Under the pieces are notes generated by a model, which saw only the letters and a program-made list of their open reading frames with translations, had not been told where the DNA came from and did not search any database. Of a stretch of DNA of 64,000 nt, positions 27,667-36,529 are shown piece after piece. Position 1 is the first letter of the stretch; the number at the start of each line of letters is the position of its first letter. The stretch is taken from the NCBI GenBank assembly GCA_023898705.1, contig CP060235.1, positions 248,001 to 312,000 on the forward strand, in the 5' to 3' direction. A program made the position numbers and the translations under genes. Source of the stretch: Alphaproteobacteria bacterium (GTDB lineage: Bacteria > Pseudomonadota > Alphaproteobacteria > CAJXXZ01 > 1604HC).

Positions 27667-28125
27667 ATGTCGATGAATAATGAAAATAAAGATTTTGGCG
27701 CGGAGGTTTCAGTGCCAGGTGATACAAGCAAGTCTCAAAGTTCTATTACAAGTTCTGATAGTGAATCTAAGTCAAAAATTTTGGGGTCTATATATAAAAA
27801 AAGAGCTAAAAATAAAAGGGCTGGTTCGATCAGAGCTATTCTTAGATCTTCTGATGTTAAAGTGTTAGATGAATGTGTTGCCAATTTGGTTAGTAGTATC
27901 CATAAAATTATTGGATCAACGCAAGTATTGGGACCTCTTCCTTTGCCTAAGAAGAAAAAGGTTTGGACTGTATTAACTAGCCCTCACATAGATAAGAGAG
28001 CTAGACAGCAGTTTGAGCGATTTGTAAGAACTAGAATGATTGAGTTCCCTGCTTCTAAAAAAGTAATGGATGCTATAGATGGGAATTCTATTCCTGCATC
28101 TGTAGAGATTGAGGTAAAAACATGA
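27667..28125 (+). CDS. rpsJ: 30S ribosomal protein S10 with N-terminal extension
   Basis: S10 core from about residue 50: AGSIRAILRSSDVKVLDECVANLV, STQVLGPLPLPKKKKVWTVLTSPHIDKRARQQFE, ending in VEIEVKT. The core is about 100 aa, as usual, but is preceded by about 50 Ser/Asp/Lys-rich residues. AGAGGA at 27655-27660 lies 6 nt before ATG 27667 and supports the extended form; an in-frame TTG at 27661 is too close. First gene of the S10 operon, here continuous with str. Confidence 0.95.
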   Translation: MSMNNENKDFGAEVSVPGDTSKSQSSITSSDSESKSKILGSIYKKRAKNKRAGSIRAILRSSDVKVLDECVANLVSSIHKIIGSTQVLGPLPLPKKKKVWTVLTSPHIDKRARQQFERFVRTRMIEFPASKKVMDAIDGNSIPASVEIEVKT

Positions 28126-28781
28126 AAAATTTTGGATTGTTGTGTAAAAAGGTTGGCATGGTTCAACATGATTGTGATGGTAAGTTTATACCTTTGACTT
28201 TATTGCATGTTGAAGATCCTGTTGTGGTTGGTTTTAAGACTTTAAATAGAGATGGTTATTCTGCTGTTATTTTGGGTTTTGGTTATTCAAAACTTAAGTC
28301 TTGGAACAAACAGCAGCATGGTTTGGTTTCGAATGATGCGCGAGTAGTTGCAAAAATTAAAGAATTCAGGGTGAATGACCTTTCTAAATTTACCCTTGGC
28401 GAAGCTGTTAAAGTTTCAGACTTTTTTAAATTAGATGATTTGGTAGATATTCAGGGTTACACTTTGGGTAGAGGATTTACTGGTCCAATGAAAAGATGGG
28501 GCTTTAGTGGATTGAGGGCTACACACGGTGTGTCTAGATCTCACAGAAGTCATGGTTCTACAGGTACTCGTGATCAAAGTAGGGTTTTTAAGAATAAGAA
28601 AATGGCTGGAAGGTATGGTAATGAGAAAGTTACCATTAAAAATGTTAAGTTGAAATATTTGGAAGAAGAATCAAATATAGCTAAAAATGGTTCTATTATC
28701 GGTGTATATGGGGCTGTGCCTGGTTACAAAGGTGCTTATTGTTCTGTCTTTAAGAGTGTTTCTAAAGGAGAGTTGTTGTGA
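28122..28781 (+). CDS. rplC: 50S ribosomal protein L3
   Basis: LLCKKVGMVQ at the N-terminus, GRGFTGPMKRWGFSGLRATHGVSRSHRSHGSTG (the peptidyl-transferase-proximal loop), MAGRYGNEKVTIKNVKL and VYGAVPGYKGAYCSV. 219 aa. The ATG overlaps the rpsJ stop (ATGA). Confidence 0.98.
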   Translation: MKNFGLLCKKVGMVQHDCDGKFIPLTLLHVEDPVVVGFKTLNRDGYSAVILGFGYSKLKSWNKQQHGLVSNDARVVAKIKEFRVNDLSKFTLGEAVKVSDFFKLDDLVDIQGYTLGRGFTGPMKRWGFSGLRATHGVSRSHRSHGSTGTRDQSRVFKNKKMAGRYGNEKVTIKNVKLKYLEEESNIAKNGSIIGVYGAVPGYKGAYCSVFKSVSKGELL

Positions 28782-29419
28782 GTAATCCATTAGTGTTAAA
28801 TGTTGTTGATATATATGGTAAAAATGTTGGCGATGTAGCTTTGGACTCTAAAGTCTTTGATTGTCCTATGAACGATTATATTTCCTATGAGGCAATTAGA
28901 TGGCATAGAGCCAATGCAAGACAAGGAACACACTGTGCTAAGGGGAGATCTGATGTTGCTGGTTCTACAAAAAAAATCAGGGCTCAGAAAGAGACAGGTA
29001 AGGCAAGGCAAGGAAATGGAAAAGCTCCTCATTTTACTGGTGGTGGAGTTTATGGTGGTCCAATTCCAAGATCTTATAAGTTTAAATTAAATAAGAAGGT
29101 AAAAGCATTGGCTTTGCGTATGTTTTTATCTGATAAAGTAAGAGAGAAAGAAATTGTTGTTATTGATGATTTTACGAACTATAAGGGCACTAAAACTAGA
29201 GAGTTTGTAGAATTTATAAATAATATTGGTTGTAATGGCGAGAAAAAAGTGCTTTTGTTATCTAATAATTTTGATCAGAACATGATTGCGGGTAGTCGAA
29301 AGGCTAGAAATATAAACTTACTTTTGTCTGCTGGTTTGAATTCTTATTCTTTATATAATCATAATCTTATAGCTTTAGATCTTAAGACGATTAAAGAAAT
29401 AGAAAGTAGGTTAATGTGA
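28778..29419 (+). CDS. rplD: 50S ribosomal protein L4
   Basis: RWHRANARQGTHCAKGRSDVAGSTKKIRAQKETGKARQGNGKAPHFTGGGVYGGPIPRSY is the exit-tunnel loop and flank of L4. GTG start overlaps the L3 stop (GTGA); AAGGAG precedes it at 28765-28770. 213 aa. Confidence 0.97.
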   Translation: MSNPLVLNVVDIYGKNVGDVALDSKVFDCPMNDYISYEAIRWHRANARQGTHCAKGRSDVAGSTKKIRAQKETGKARQGNGKAPHFTGGGVYGGPIPRSYKFKLNKKVKALALRMFLSDKVREKEIVVIDDFTNYKGTKTREFVEFINNIGCNGEKKVLLLSNNFDQNMIAGSRKARNINLLLSAGLNSYSLYNHNLIALDLKTIKEIESRLM

Positions 29420-29721
29420 AATTAACAAATAGTGAGAATATTACAAAGCTATTTAAGGGCATGGTATTTTCCGAAAAGTCATTTAAATTATTGGATATGG
29501 GTGTTATTTCTCTAATTTTTGCAAAGCATGTAAATAAGATTATGATTAGAGAAATGTGTAAAAATATTTTTGGAATTTCTCCTGTTTCTGTAAATACGTG
29601 TAATGTTAAGCCTAAAACAAAACATTACAAAGGAGTTAAAGGAGTGCGCAAAGGCTTTAAAAAAGCTTTCATTAAGGTCGCTCCTGAAGATATTAATAAA
29701 ATTAAAGAGGTTGCAGAATGA
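29416..29721 (+). CDS. rplW: 50S ribosomal protein L23
   Basis: SEKSFKLLDMGVISLIFAKHVNKIMIREMCKNIFGISPVSVNTCNVKPKTKHYKGVKGVRKGFKKAFI matches L23, a protein at the tunnel exit. 101 aa. GTG start overlaps the rplD stop by 4 nt. Confidence 0.95.
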   Translation: MKLTNSENITKLFKGMVFSEKSFKLLDMGVISLIFAKHVNKIMIREMCKNIFGISPVSVNTCNVKPKTKHYKGVKGVRKGFKKAFIKVAPEDINKIKEVAE

Positions 29722-30929
29722 AACAAGAGAATACAAATCAGAAGTTTAAAGCTAGGCGTTTTGGATTTTCTACTGGTGGTAGAAGGAATCAGAGTGGGCC
29801 AAGAAGTTTTTCGTCTGATAGAAGAAATGATATGATGAGTCAAGAAGGCGCTGGAGATAAGTCTGCATCGAGAAATTTTTCTCAAGTGGATGGTCGATCC
29901 AATCAAGAAGGTAGCTCGAGGAATTTTTCGCATCGTAGGGGAGACAATAGGATAAAACGAGAAGGTACAGGTCAACGATATAAGTCAAATAGTTTTTCGC
30001 AAAGAAATGGTGAGTCAAATCAAGAAGGTAGTTCAGGGAATTTTTCGTATCCTAGAAAAAATAGTGTAAGGAAGCAACAAATTACGAGTCAAAAGGCTAA
30101 ATTGAGACGTTTGCCTCCTACGACCCCAGGTCAAAGAGGTACAGTTTTAGTAGATAAGAGAGAATTGTGGAAAGGTAAACCTCATAAGAGTCTTGTTCGT
30201 GGAGTAGCTAGAAGTGGTGGTAGAAATTCTTCTGGAAAGTTGACAGTTAGATATATTGGTGGAGGCCATAAGAAAGTTTTGCGAGATGTATCTTTTTATG
30301 ACAGATCTGTGTGGGGTAATAAGTGGGTTGTAGAACGCTTTGAATATGATCCTGCTAGAAGCGCTTTTTTGAGCTTAGTAAAAAAACACGATGATGAGAA
30401 TATTAAGAAGTATGTTGTGGCTACTGCTAATCTTGTAGTTGGTAGTGTGGTTGAATTTTCTGACTCTGCTGAGATTTTAAATGGAAATGCAACGATTTTA
30501 AGAAATGTTCCTTCTGGTGTACAGGTTCATAGTGTTGAATTGTCTCCTGGTAATGGAGCTGCAATTGCAAGATCTGCTGGTACTTTTTGTTCTGTTTTAG
30601 GAAAAGAAGGCGAGTACACAATACTAAGATTAGTTTCTGGTGAAAAAAGAAAGTTTTTGGGAGATTGTAAGTGTGTTATCGGATCTGTTTCAAATGAAGA
30701 TCATAAAAACAGAAAGATCGGTAAAGCAGGCAGAAATAGATGGAGAGGTATTAAACCTCATGTTAGAGGTGTTGCCATGAACCCTGTTGACCACCCACAT
30801 GGAGGAGGAGAAGGAAAGACTTCTGGAGGAAGACACCCTTGCTCTCCTTGGGGATTGGCTACCAAAGGTAAAAAAACCAGACCAGTTAGAAAACACAATA
30901 AATTTATAATTGAAAGGAGGAAGAAGTGA
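29718..30929 (+). CDS. rplB: 50S ribosomal protein L2 with repetitive N-terminal extension
   Basis: The canonical L2 begins near residue 127 ([30 protein letters not shown]) and ends with [29 protein letters not shown], the peptidyl-transferase-centre region including the conserved His. That core is about 275 aa, the usual full length. In front lie about 126 extra residues, rich in Arg, Ser, Gly, Asn and Gln, made of loosely repeated ~19-residue units ([11 protein letters not shown] near 61-71, [11 protein letters not shown] near 100-110, plus weaker copies). The ATG overlaps the L23 stop (ATGA), which makes the long form the natural translation product. Function of the extension unknown. Confidence 0.95.
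   Translation: MKQENTNQKFKARRFGFSTGGRRNQSGPRSFSSDRRNDMMSQEGAGDKSASRNFSQVDGRSNQEGSSRNFSHRRGDNRIKREGTGQRYKSNSFSQRNGESNQEGSSGNFSYPRKNSVRKQQITSQKAKLRRLPPTTPGQRGTVLVDKRELWKGKPHKSLVRGVARSGGRNSSGKLTVRYIGGGHKKVLRDVSFYDRSVWGNKWVVERFEYDPARSAFLSLVKKHDDENIKKYVVATANLVVGSVVEFSDSAEILNGNATILRNVPSGVQVHSVELSPGNGAAIARSAGTFCSVLGKEGEYTILRLVSGEKRKFLGDCKCVIGSVSNEDHKNRKIGKAGRNRWRGIKPHVRGVAMNPVDHPHGGGEGKTSGGRHPCSPWGLATKGKKTRPVRKHNKFIIERRKK
29800..30060 (+). repeat. Degenerate repeats inside the rplB 5' extension
   Basis: DNA around AATCAAGAAGGTAG occurs near 29902 and 30016, each followed by a TTTTTCG tract. The units encode QEG-xx-xx-FS motifs roughly every 19 codons, so the extension seems to have grown by internal duplication. 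Confidence 0.7.
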
Positions 30930-31255
30930 ATCAATTGGAAAACAATCTCGTAAATCAAGATGAAAAAGCAAATGGTGGAGGTACAACTTTCCCTAGAAGG
31001 ATGCCTTTTGTAGATCATCACTTAATCAAACATGTTGTGAGACATAAAGAGTTGAAAAAGACTTCTCCTATAAAGACTTGGTCCAGGAGATCAACAATTA
31101 TTCCATCTTTTGTCTCTATGACATTTGCTGTTCATAATGGTAAGAAATTTATACCAGTTTATGTAACTGAAAGCATGGTTGGGCACAAATTAGGGGAATT
31201 TTCATTTACTAGGAAGCACCAACCTCACGGAAACAGAAAGGTGTCTAAGAAATGA
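30926..31255 (+). CDS. rpsS: 30S ribosomal protein S19
   Basis: [65 protein letters not shown] is the S19 core. About 18 residues precede the usual MPRS-like start ([11 protein letters not shown]). AAAGGAGG lies upstream and the start overlaps the rplB stop. Confidence 0.97.
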   Translation: MNQLENNLVNQDEKANGGGTTFPRRMPFVDHHLIKHVVRHKELKKTSPIKTWSRRSTIIPSFVSMTFAVHNGKKFIPVYVTESMVGHKLGEFSFTRKHQPHGNRKVSKK

Positions 31256-31599
31256 TTAATTTTGTTAGTGCTAGTTTTAAAAATATACATGGTAAGCCTT
31301 TCTGTTTTAGCATGCTAGCCAGGTCCATCAGAGGCTCTAATGTTCAGAAGGTGATAGGACAGTTGGGTTTTAAAAAAGGTAAATACTGTGATACAATGAG
31401 AAAACTTTTGAGTTCCGCACTTTCTAACGCTAATGATAAGGGGATTGAAGGTAGTTTGACTATAAATGAGATTTTAGTAGGTAGAGGAAAGTACTTAAAA
31501 AGAATTGAATTTAAAGGAAGAGGAAGAGTTGGTTCTAAATGGAGAGCTCATACTAATTTGAGAGTTATTTTGAAAGCTGAGGGTGTAAATGGGAAATAA
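31252..31599 (+). CDS. rplV: 50S ribosomal protein L22
   Basis: [68 protein letters not shown]. Forms part of the exit tunnel. 115 aa, overlapping neighbours on both sides. Confidence 0.96.
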   Translation: MINFVSASFKNIHGKPFCFSMLARSIRGSNVQKVIGQLGFKKGKYCDTMRKLLSSALSNANDKGIEGSLTINEILVGRGKYLKRIEFKGRGRVGSKWRAHTNLRVILKAEGVNGK

Positions 31600-32218
31600 G
31601 GTCCCTTTGTTTAATTTATGGGGTGGAAAATATAAGTCGGATTGGTATGCTAACTATAAAGATTATAGTAAGTATGTTATAGAGGATGCTAAAATTAGAT
31701 CACTGTTGCAAGCTATGAACAAAGTTCATGGTTGGGGTATGTCAGAGGTTCACGTAACTCGAATCGCTAACAATATACAGTTGGATATAGAAGCTTCTAG
31801 GCCTGGTGTTATTATAGGAAAAGCTGGACAGGATTTAGAATGGCTCAAGGCAAGAGTTTCTTCTATATTGGGTCCGAATATCAATCTAAAAATACAGGTT
31901 AATCCTATTAGGAAGCCAGAAATAGATGCTCAATGTTTAGCTGATAAGATAGCTTTTGATCTTTGTAAAGGAAAGAGATATAAGTTTCTTATAAAGAAAT
32001 ATATTGGAGATGCTATGAGATCTGGTATTAAGGGTATTAAAGTAGAGTGTTCTGGAAGACTTGGTGGAGTTGAGATCGCAAGACAATTCAAAATATCTGA
32101 AGGAAGTGTTCCTAGACAAACAATTAGAGCTGATATAGATTATGCTTTGTCCGCATCTAAAACAAATTCTGGTTTGTGTGGTGTGAAAGTATGGATTAAT
32201 AAAGGAGTAAGGAAGTAA
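31589..32218 (+). CDS. rpsC: 30S ribosomal protein S3
   Basis: LWGGKYKSDWYANYKDYSKYVIEDAKIRSLL, the KH domain with ASRPGVIIGKAGQDLEWLKARV, and the C-terminal domain MRSGIKGIKVECSGRLGGVEIARQF...RADIDYA. 209 aa. Start overlaps rplV by 11 nt. Confidence 0.97.
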   Translation: MGNKVPLFNLWGGKYKSDWYANYKDYSKYVIEDAKIRSLLQAMNKVHGWGMSEVHVTRIANNIQLDIEASRPGVIIGKAGQDLEWLKARVSSILGPNINLKIQVNPIRKPEIDAQCLADKIAFDLCKGKRYKFLIKKYIGDAMRSGIKGIKVECSGRLGGVEIARQFKISEGSVPRQTIRADIDYALSASKTNSGLCGVKVWINKGVRK

Positions 32219-32632
32219 ATGTTACAGCCAAGAAGAAGACCTTATAAGTATGGTTGGAAAAAAGTATCCACCTCGGTGGCTACCAGTAATTTTTTGGTCA
32301 AAGGTGAGTATGGGTTAAAAGCTTTGGATTGTGGTAGGATCAGTGCACGCCAGATTGAGGCTTGTCGTAGTGCGATTAGGCGTTATGTTAAGCGTGCAGG
32401 AAAACTCGAGATTAGGATTTTCCCCCACTCTCCTATCAGCTCTAAACCTGCTGAAGTCCGAATGGGTAGTGGTAAAGGTAGCATAGATAGATATGTTGCT
32501 ATGGTAAGATCTGGAGTTATTTTATTTGATATCTCAGGTGTATCTGAAGATATGGCTAAAGAAGCATTTGCTAGAGCAGCTGCGAAACTTCCTATAAAGT
32601 CAAAGTTTGTTCATAGTAGAAACTTTTCTTAA
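32219..32632 (+). CDS. rplP: 50S ribosomal protein L16
   Basis: MLQPRRRPYKYGWKK, GLKALDCGRISARQIEACRSAIRRYVKRAGKLEIRIFP and RMGSGKGSIDRYVAMVRSGVILFDISG are canonical L16. 137 aa. The operon is broken here: rpmC, normally adjacent, begins 1,070 nt later beyond an antisense ankyrin gene. Confidence 0.98.
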   Translation: MLQPRRRPYKYGWKKVSTSVATSNFLVKGEYGLKALDCGRISARQIEACRSAIRRYVKRAGKLEIRIFPHSPISSKPAEVRMGSGKGSIDRYVAMVRSGVILFDISGVSEDMAKEAFARAAAKLPIKSKFVHSRNFS

Positions 32633-32762
32633 AGTATTAAGTGTTTATTACTTGTATTATGTGTTGACTTGTGTTTTTGGCAGTATCTGTGAAACTCTTA
32701 CTTGGTACGGTGTTGAGTTGTAGTTGTGAGTTGCTATTTGATAGATGCCAAACAATTAAAAC

Positions 32763-33251
32763 CTAAGAGTTCTTTTTAAAACATCTACGTTTATTTTTAC
32801 TTCGTGATTCAACATCATCAGTTGCACTCTTTAGTAGCGCTACAACATCCGCATGCCCTCTTTCTGATGCCCACATTAGTGCTGTTTCGCCACACTTATC
32901 CTGTAAATCAACATTTGCATTGTATTCAAGAAGTTTTTCTACAACATCCGCATGCCCATTTTTTGATGCCCTCATTAGTGCTGTTTTGCCATCCTTATTC
33001 TGTAAATCAACATTTGCATTTTGAGCAAGAAGTTTGTCCACAACATCCACATCCCTTTTTATTGATGCACACATTAGTGCTGTAAAGCCATCCTTAGCCT
33101 GTAAATCAACATTTGCATTGCATTTAACAAGAACCTCAATAGCTTTGACATGCCCACCTTGAGAAGCAATCACCAATGGAGCGTCCCCAGGCTCACAACT
33201 TAAATTACTTATCAAGAGGAAACCTAATATACTTATTCTAAAATCCTTCAT
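32763..33251 (-). CDS. Ankyrin-repeat protein 1, antisense insertion between rplP and rpmC
   Basis: 162 aa: a hydrophobic N-terminus (FRISILGFLLISNLSC) leads almost directly into about four ankyrin repeats (DGKTALMRASKNGHADVVEKLLEYNANVDLQDK is a typical unit). The C-terminal tail contains SKNKRRCFKKNS. The N-terminus ending N-L-S-C and the basic Cys tail recur in other ankyrin genes here. The ATG at 33251 (MKDFRIS) is chosen because TATAAT lies 6 nt upstream; a frame open to 33272 includes promoter sequence. Ankyrin proteins of intracellular bacteria often bind host proteins. Function unknown, localisation uncertain. Confidence 0.88.
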   Translation of the reverse strand: MKDFRISILGFLLISNLSCEPGDAPLVIASQGGHVKAIEVLVKCNANVDLQAKDGFTALMCASIKRDVDVVDKLLAQNANVDLQNKDGKTALMRASKNGHADVVEKLLEYNANVDLQDKCGETALMWASERGHADVVALLKSATDDVESRSKNKRRCFKKNS

Positions 33252-33257
33252 GCTTAT

Positions 33258-33263
33258 ATTATA
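33258..33263 (-). promoter_or_regulatory. -10 hexamer TATAAT of ankyrin gene 1, 6 nt from the ATG
   Basis: Perfect TATAAT consensus on the minus strand, with ATAAGC between it and the ATG. Transcription would begin at or next to the start codon. The upstream block TTTTAATT...TTATAA is shared with ankyrin gene 2. Confidence 0.6.
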
Positions 33264-33295
33264 ACATGTCAATAAATAATTAAAATATGACTAGC

Positions 33296-33412
33296 TTACA
33301 ATATAGTTTTAACATTGTTAAACTTATGAGATTTCTTTAGTAGCGCTACAATATCATTATGCCCATTTTCTGATGCCCACATTAGTGCTGTTTTGCCATA
33401 CTGATTCTTTAA
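33296..33412 (-). pseudogene. Remnant of an ankyrin-repeat gene
   Basis: In one minus-strand frame, 38 codons read LKNQYGKTALMWASENGHND and continue IVALLKK to a stop: a single ankyrin repeat and tail without start or N-terminus. It lies directly upstream of ankyrin gene 1 and is probably the decayed 3' end of another copy. The rest of 33413-33701 shows no coding, apart from one ATTGCAATGCAT at 33484-33495. Confidence 0.75.
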
Positions 33413-33701
33413 ATAAATGTGGTAAAGTAACAAATGAAGGCATAAATATATTCGTGTTTGCTTATATTATAAATGCTTACTTGATTGCAATGCATATGTC
33501 GATTACAGCATAAATTCAATTTGAGCAGCATGGGATGCTATATGCTTGTCGAATTAAAATGGTATAAGCTTTTATCGTTTACGTTAACTGGATTATGCAC
33601 TTTCCAAAAGTTTAAGATATTATTTTTTAGTGAATAAGCATGTATTTTATCGATGATGTGGCTATAGACTTTATTATTGTTTTATAGTAGATTTTCATTG
33701 T

Positions 33702-33872
33702 ATGTCTGAAAAAGAATCTTTAGAGTCAATGTACAGTAACTATCTGGAGCTTAAAATGCATCATTCTAGGAAATCCCTAAAGGATACTTCTTCTTTAAAA
33801 AAAATAAGAAAGAAGATTGCTAGAATTAAGACTGCAGTGAAGAGCAAAAAAGCAGAGGTGAAGAATGACTAA
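33702..33872 (+). CDS. rpmC: 50S ribosomal protein L29
   Basis: A 56-aa gene: MSEKESLESMYSNYLELKMH, then SSLKKIRKKIARIKTAVKSKK. The last part matches the L29 C-terminal (R-x-V-R-R-x-I-A-R-I-K-T) helix, and the position before rpsQ is the usual one. It overlaps rpsQ by 8 nt. It is now cut off from rplP by the ankyrin insertion and must use its own promoter or read-through from 1 kb upstream. Confidence 0.9.
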   Translation: MSEKESLESMYSNYLELKMHHSRKSLKDTSSLKKIRKKIARIKTAVKSKKAEVKND

Positions 33873-34098
33873 GTATATGTATGGAAGGGTGGTATCAAAA
33901 TCTTCTGATAAAACTGTATCTATTTTAGTTAGGAGAGAGTATACACACCCAATTTATAAGAAAATTGTTAGAAGAAATAAGAAGTTTTTAATACATGATC
34001 CTAACAATCAGTGTTCTGTAGGTGAGTATATCAAAGTTAAGTCTTGCGCACCTATTTCCAAAAGGAAAAGTTGGTGTTTTACGGGAGATGGAGTATGA
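33865..34098 (+). CDS. rpsQ: 30S ribosomal protein S17
   Basis: MYGRVVSKSSDKTVSILVRREYTHPIYKKIVRRNKKFLIHDPNNQCSVGEYIKVKSCAPISKRKSW is S17. 77 aa; AGCAGAGGTG precedes the ATG. Confidence 0.97.
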   Translation: MTKYMYGRVVSKSSDKTVSILVRREYTHPIYKKIVRRNKKFLIHDPNNQCSVGEYIKVKSCAPISKRKSWCFTGDGV

Positions 34099-34451
34099 TT
34101 ATTAAACAGACTGTGATGAATGTATCTGATAATTCGGGTGCAAAATTGGTTAGATGTATTGGTATGGGTTCCAGAAGGAAGTCAGGTGTTGGCATGATTG
34201 TTAAAGTCTCTGTTATTAAGGCTGAACCAAATGGTACGGTGAAAAAAGGTGATGTATATGATGCCGTTATTGTTACTACAAAAGCTAAGGTTAATAAATC
34301 TGATGGAGTGTTGGTAAGTTATTCTTCTAATTCTGTAGTGCTGTTAAATCAGAAGAAAGAATCGATCGGTACTAGAATTTCTGGGGCTGTAGATAGGTCC
34401 TGTAGAGTTATAGATCAGAATATTACATCTAGAGCTGAGGAGGTTCACTGA
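34095..34451 (+). CDS. rplN: 50S ribosomal protein L14
   Basis: MIIKQTVMNVSDNSGAKLVRCIGMGSRRKSGVGMIVKVSVIKAEPNGTVKKGDVYDAVIV is canonical. The frame is open from 34044, but the ATG at 34095 overlapping the rpsQ stop (ATGA) gives the true 118-aa protein. Confidence 0.97.
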   Translation: MIIKQTVMNVSDNSGAKLVRCIGMGSRRKSGVGMIVKVSVIKAEPNGTVKKGDVYDAVIVTTKAKVNKSDGVLVSYSSNSVVLLNQKKESIGTRISGAVDRSCRVIDQNITSRAEEVH

Positions 34452-34762
34452 TGCCTAAGTATAAGTTTAAATCTGGTGATAAGGTCATAGTTATAACTGG
34501 ATCTGACAGAGGAAAAGTTAGTTCTATACTCGCAGTTGATCGTAAGAATCATAAGGTACTCGTTAAAGGGGTTAATGAAAAGAAACTGCATAAAAAATCT
34601 GATGGACAGAATCAGGGTGGTATTATTTCCGTTGAACGTCCTATAGATATTTCTAATGTGGCACATGTATTGGATGGAAAAGCTGCTAAGGTTAAGTATG
34701 ATATCACAGGAGAGAAGAAAAAGCTTGTGTTTAAGAAGAATGGTGCAGAGGTGAGAAAATGA
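34451..34762 (+). CDS. rplX: 50S ribosomal protein L24
   Basis: KYKFKSGDKVIVITGSDRGKVSSILAVDRKNHKVLVKGVNEKKLH is the KOW-containing L24 N-terminus. 103 aa. GAGGAGG at 34436-34442 provides a strong ribosome site. Confidence 0.96.
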   Translation: MPKYKFKSGDKVIVITGSDRGKVSSILAVDRKNHKVLVKGVNEKKLHKKSDGQNQGGIISVERPIDISNVAHVLDGKAAKVKYDITGEKKKLVFKKNGAEVRK

Positions 34763-35307
34763 CTAGTCGTTTAGGTAATTTATTTCATCAACAGATTGTT
34801 CCTAATTTAAAAAAGGATCTAAATTTAACAAATGATTTTTCTGTTCCTCGTTTGTTGAAGGTAGTTATTAGTGCAGGTTGTGGTAGATTTATTAAAGATT
34901 CTGCTAAGGTGGAATTTATTTATGATCAGATTATGAAAATTACTGGTCAATTGCCTGTAAAAGCAAAGGCGAAAAAATCTGTGGCTGGATTTGCTGTTAG
35001 AGAAGGAATGATATCAGGTATCTTAGTTACTCTAAGGAAGGATAAAATGTACAATTTTATTGATAGACTTGTATATTTGACTTTGCCTAAAGTGAGAGAT
35101 TTTAGAGGGATTGCTGTTGATGCGTTCGATGGTAATGGTAATTACAATTTAGGAATCAAAGATCATTCTGTCTTTTTTGAAAGTAGCGATGATTTTTCAT
35201 TTGGGATGAACATAGCTTTTGTTACATCTGCAAAAACAGATCAGCAATGTAAATCTTTGCTTCTGGGTTTGAATTTTCCATTTAGAGAGAGGGCTAAGCA
35301 TGTCTAA
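34759..35307 (+). CDS. rplE: 50S ribosomal protein L5
   Basis: SVPRLLKVVISAGCGRF, QLPVKAKAKKSVAGFAVREGMISGILVTLRKDKMYNFIDRLVYLTLPKVRDFRGI and NLGIKDHSVFFE match L5, the 5S rRNA binder. 182 aa. Confidence 0.97.
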   Translation: MTSRLGNLFHQQIVPNLKKDLNLTNDFSVPRLLKVVISAGCGRFIKDSAKVEFIYDQIMKITGQLPVKAKAKKSVAGFAVREGMISGILVTLRKDKMYNFIDRLVYLTLPKVRDFRGIAVDAFDGNGNYNLGIKDHSVFFESSDDFSFGMNIAFVTSAKTDQQCKSLLLGLNFPFRERAKHV

Positions 35308-35605
35308 GAAAAGTATGATATATAGAAATTTGCATAGGAAATTGCTATGTCAAAAATATAAAGAGAGAAGAGACGAAATTAAAGGGCAATTGAAGAGCAG
35401 GACTATCGCTCCTGATGTAAGATTGAAATTAATGCACGAGTTAAATAAGCTACCTCGTAATAGCTCTCCTGTTAGATATAGGAATAGATGTCAACTAACT
35501 GGTAGAGGCAGAGGAGTTTATAGAGATTTTGGATTGTGCAGACATAAAATAAAGGAATTTGCCATACTCGGCTATTTGCCTGGTGTAGGACAGTTCAGTT
35601 GGTGA
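35300..35605 (+). CDS. rpsN: 30S ribosomal protein S14
   Basis: LNKLPRNSSPVRYRNRCQLTGRGRGVYRDFGLCRHKIKEFAILGYLPGVGQFSW is the S14 C-terminus; 101 aa, the longer form without the CxxC zinc ribbon. Overlaps rplE by 8 nt. Confidence 0.97.
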   Translation: MSKKSMIYRNLHRKLLCQKYKERRDEIKGQLKSRTIAPDVRLKLMHELNKLPRNSSPVRYRNRCQLTGRGRGVYRDFGLCRHKIKEFAILGYLPGVGQFSW

Positions 35606-35612
35606 GGGTTAA

Positions 35613-35996
35613 GTGAGTTGTTTAATAGCTGATGGTTTGTCAAAGGTAAAGAATGCTATTTTGACAGGAAGAGAAGAAGTTAAGATTAGGAAGTCCAACT
35701 TTATTCATAAAGTGTTTGAGGTAATGTGCCAAGAAGGATTTTTTAATGGTGTTTCTATTGTAGATGGGGATATAGTAATTAGTTTAAAGTATGATAATTT
35801 TGGTATTCCTGTGATTAGAAAATTATCTATGGTGTCTAAGCCATCCAGGAGAATCTATTTAGGAAAATCAGAGCTTTCTAAATTAAGAAAAAAGCGATTT
35901 TCGCTCTTAGTGTTATCTACTTCTGAAGGAGTCATGTCCGATGTAGAAGCTTATAACCGTGGTATAGGTGGCGAAATTGTGTGTGAGGTGTATTGA
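35613..35996 (+). CDS. rpsH: 30S ribosomal protein S8
   Basis: DGLSKVKNAILTGREEVKIRKSNFIHKVFEVMCQEGFF, ISKPSRRIYLG-like VSKPSRRIYLGKSEL and STSEGVMSDVEAYNRGIGGEIVCEVY (S-T-S-x-G-(V/L)-M-(S/T)-D) are S8. GTG start. Confidence 0.96.
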   Translation: MSCLIADGLSKVKNAILTGREEVKIRKSNFIHKVFEVMCQEGFFNGVSIVDGDIVISLKYDNFGIPVIRKLSMVSKPSRRIYLGKSELSKLRKKRFSLLVLSTSEGVMSDVEAYNRGIGGEIVCEVY

Positions 35997-36529
35997 TGTC
36001 TAGACTTATAAGAAATCCTATTATGTTTGGAGAAAATGTTAAAATTGCGTTTGACAAGAATGTACTTACTATTTCCGGTGTTAATGGGGAGAGTAAGATA
36101 AATATTCCACATTTTATTAATTTGGCTGTGTCAGATAATTCTGTCCAAATATTGCCTAAGGATGATGTATCTAAAGCCGACTATCCAATGTTGGGAACCA
36201 TGAGATCTTTGATTAAGTCTGCTATTTTGGGCGTAAATACAAAGTTTGTAGAAACCTTAGATTTATTTGGAACTGGTTATAAGGCTGCTGTTGTTGAGGG
36301 AAGATTGGAAATGCAGTTAGGTTACAGTCATCCTATAATATTGGATATCCCTAGTGAACTTACTGTTGTGTGTCCTAAACCAAACGTAGTTGAAATATCT
36401 GGTATAGATAAGCAACAAGTTGGCCAGTTTGTGGTTCATGTACAGTCAAAGAGGAAGCCTCGCCCATATAAAGGTGGAGAAATAAGACGTAAAGGTCAAT
36501 TTATTAGAAAGAAAGCAGGAAAGAGATAA
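35996..36529 (+). CDS. rplF: 50S ribosomal protein L6
   Basis: MSRLIRNPIMFGENVKIAFDKNVLTISGVNGE, then LGTMRSLIKSAILGVNTKFVETLDLFGTGYKAAVVEGRLEMQLGYSHPI and GQFVVHVQSKRKPRPYKGGEIRRKGQF. 177 aa. ATG 35996 overlaps the rpsH stop (TGATG); the in-frame TTG 3 nt upstream is unlikely. Confidence 0.97.
   Translation: MSRLIRNPIMFGENVKIAFDKNVLTISGVNGESKINIPHFINLAVSDNSVQILPKDDVSKADYPMLGTMRSLIKSAILGVNTKFVETLDLFGTGYKAAVVEGRLEMQLGYSHPIILDIPSELTVVCPKPNVVEISGIDKQQVGQFVVHVQSKRKPRPYKGGEIRRKGQFIRKKAGKR

Noticed and set aside
34044..34094. Longer start for rplN
   Set aside because: The extra residues lie inside rpsQ and are not L14-like; ATG 34095 in the ATGA overlap is the normal start.
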